Below, one piece after another: positions 63,569 through 64,000 of a stretch of DNA of 64,000 nucleotides (position 1 is its first letter; every line of letters begins with the position of its first letter). Under the pieces are notes generated by a model. That model did no database searches. It saw nothing but the letters and a program-made list of their open reading frames with translations, and was not told the origin of the DNA. The position numbers and the translations under genes were made by a program. The DNA is from Marisediminitalea alba (GTDB taxonomy: Bacteria > Pseudomonadota > Gammaproteobacteria > Enterobacterales > Alteromonadaceae), in the NCBI RefSeq assembly GCF_002993365.1, contig NZ_PVNP01000152.1, positions 1 through 64,000 of the forward strand. The letters run 5' to 3'.

Positions 63569-64000
63569 ATGCTATCAATACGTACTGCGCCGGGTTCTGG
63601 CGCTTTGGGGCGGAGGAATATCAAAAGCCGATGTATTCTGTTCAGTTTATTATTTTTCATTTCTTCGTCGGGGCTTAGCGCCGAGCCTGGGGACTCAACG
63701 ATCACGCTGACCAATGCGGTGCAGCGCTCCCTGTCACAAAACCCGTCTTTGAAAGTTTTTCCCTACCGCTACGCAGCCCTTCAAGGGCAGGCCGAAACAG
63801 CCGGGTTAAGACCGGCGTATGAGCTGGGATTTGACGCTGAAAATGTCGGGGGCACTGGGGACTTCAGCGGCGCAGGTGGTGCTGAACTCACCATTGCGCT
63901 GTCTTCGGTCATCGAAATGGGGGATAAGCGCGCGGCACGGCAAGGCGTAATCTCCCACAGTCGGTCGGTGCTCAATGCCAGCCGACAGGTGGAATCCTTG
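63569..64000 (+). CDS. CzcC-like TolC-family outer-membrane protein, N-terminal part
   Basis: The frame opens at ATG 63569 and runs off the window edge after 144 codons. After a signal-like stretch (CILFSLLFFISSSGLSA) comes ITLTNAVQRSLSQNPSLKV and ALQGQAETAGLRPAYELGFDAENVGG (read as GLRPAYELGFDAENVGG), the start of TolC-type repeats with the CzcC pattern. It would be the outer-membrane part of a CzcCBA heavy-metal pump. The adaptor and pump genes should lie beyond the edge. Confidence 0.85.
   Translation, partial: MLSIRTAPGSGALGRRNIKSRCILFSLLFFISSSGLSAEPGDSTITLTNAVQRSLSQNPSLKVFPYRYAALQGQAETAGLRPAYELGFDAENVGGTGDFSGAGGAELTIALSSVIEMGDKRAARQGVISHSRSVLNASRQVESL

Larger units (their letters stand above)
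52595..64000. mobile_element. Tn3-family metal-resistance transposon (left end; right end outside window)
   Basis: The change from repair genes to a Tn3-family transposase, then to mercury/lead/czc-type cargo, marks a mobile island. The left edge is set near the GGGGG at 52595-52599, since Tn3-family ends start with GGGG. From there the sequence GGGGGCATTTGAACGAAAAC runs inward, and GAACGAAAAC also occurs in the Tn3 end. No matching right end was found up to 64000, and no resolvase gene is present. The edge is inferred by eye and may be off by some tens of bases. Later genes could belong to a second nested element. Confidence 0.65.

Overview
This window is chromosomal DNA of a gammaproteobacterium, most likely an Alteromonadales member (Alteromonadaceae-like). 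The basis is the gene order tsaE-amiB-mutL-miaA-hfq-hflX-hflK-hflC, the rsd/nudC/hemE neighbourhood, the YtfH/QorB divergent pair, an OmpA-family porin with thrombospondin type-3 repeats, and moderate GC. No rRNA, tRNA or CRISPR array was seen.

Layout. 1-252: 3' end of a group II intron (maturase C-terminus plus domains V/VI). 267-1544: phage-type endolysin/holin pair. 1643-2702: cyclotransferase-like and MOSC proteins. 2897-4941: ECF sigma factor, candidate anti-sigma protein and DUF4097 protein. 5474-6261: a deletion scar made of two head-to-head gene remnants (P1 peptidase and LysR regulator). 6332-9689: Omp85-type barrel whose last strand is cut off by a stop codon, then an EptA-type phosphoethanolamine transferase. 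9706-15602: NHL propeller protein, dnaB, a small membrane-anchored XRE regulator with its neighbour, and a two-gene kynurenine unit. 15628-18465: three glycosyltransferase genes. 18688-24378: redox pair hxlR/qorB, OmpA protein, yjbQ-cheX-zur operon, rsd and nudC. 24623-36754: hemE, queG, and the long nnr-to-hflC housekeeping run. 36989-42625: AbgT transporter, hemH, DUF4112, an acetolactate-synthase-like enzyme and ubiG. 42725-46248: a complete red/far-red light-sensing cassette (heme oxygenase, bacteriophytochrome kinase, response regulator). 46394-52646: GST, then the ligase/exonuclease/helicase DNA-repair module.

From about 52595 to the window end lies a mobile metal-resistance island. It begins with a Tn3-family transposase gene carrying an in-frame amber codon, followed by a frameshifted DUF4143 ATPase. 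Next come merR-merT-merP and a GDCCVxC Cys-rich protein with no mercuric reductase. A lead/cadmium-type unit follows: an FTR1 permease fused to cytochrome c, a PbrR/CadR-type MerR regulator, and a CDF-type transporter with an N-terminal MDCPSE domain. The last part holds a Met-rich Spy-like protein, a SHOCT protein, a previously uncalled 52-residue ORF, a CzcI-like His/Cys protein and the start of a CzcC-like outer-membrane protein. Three MerR-type promoters with 19-bp spacers are visible. Two of them share the same operator arms, so one regulator probably controls both the FTR1 permease and the CDF transporter.

The most unusual points are the mer operon lacking merA, the twin lead/cadmium operators tying an importer-like permease to an efflux-type protein, the loss of the C-terminal beta-signal of the Omp85 protein, and the symmetric deletion scar at about 5660. 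I did not find a clearly new defence or regulatory system. The closest candidates are the metal island and its small accessory proteins.
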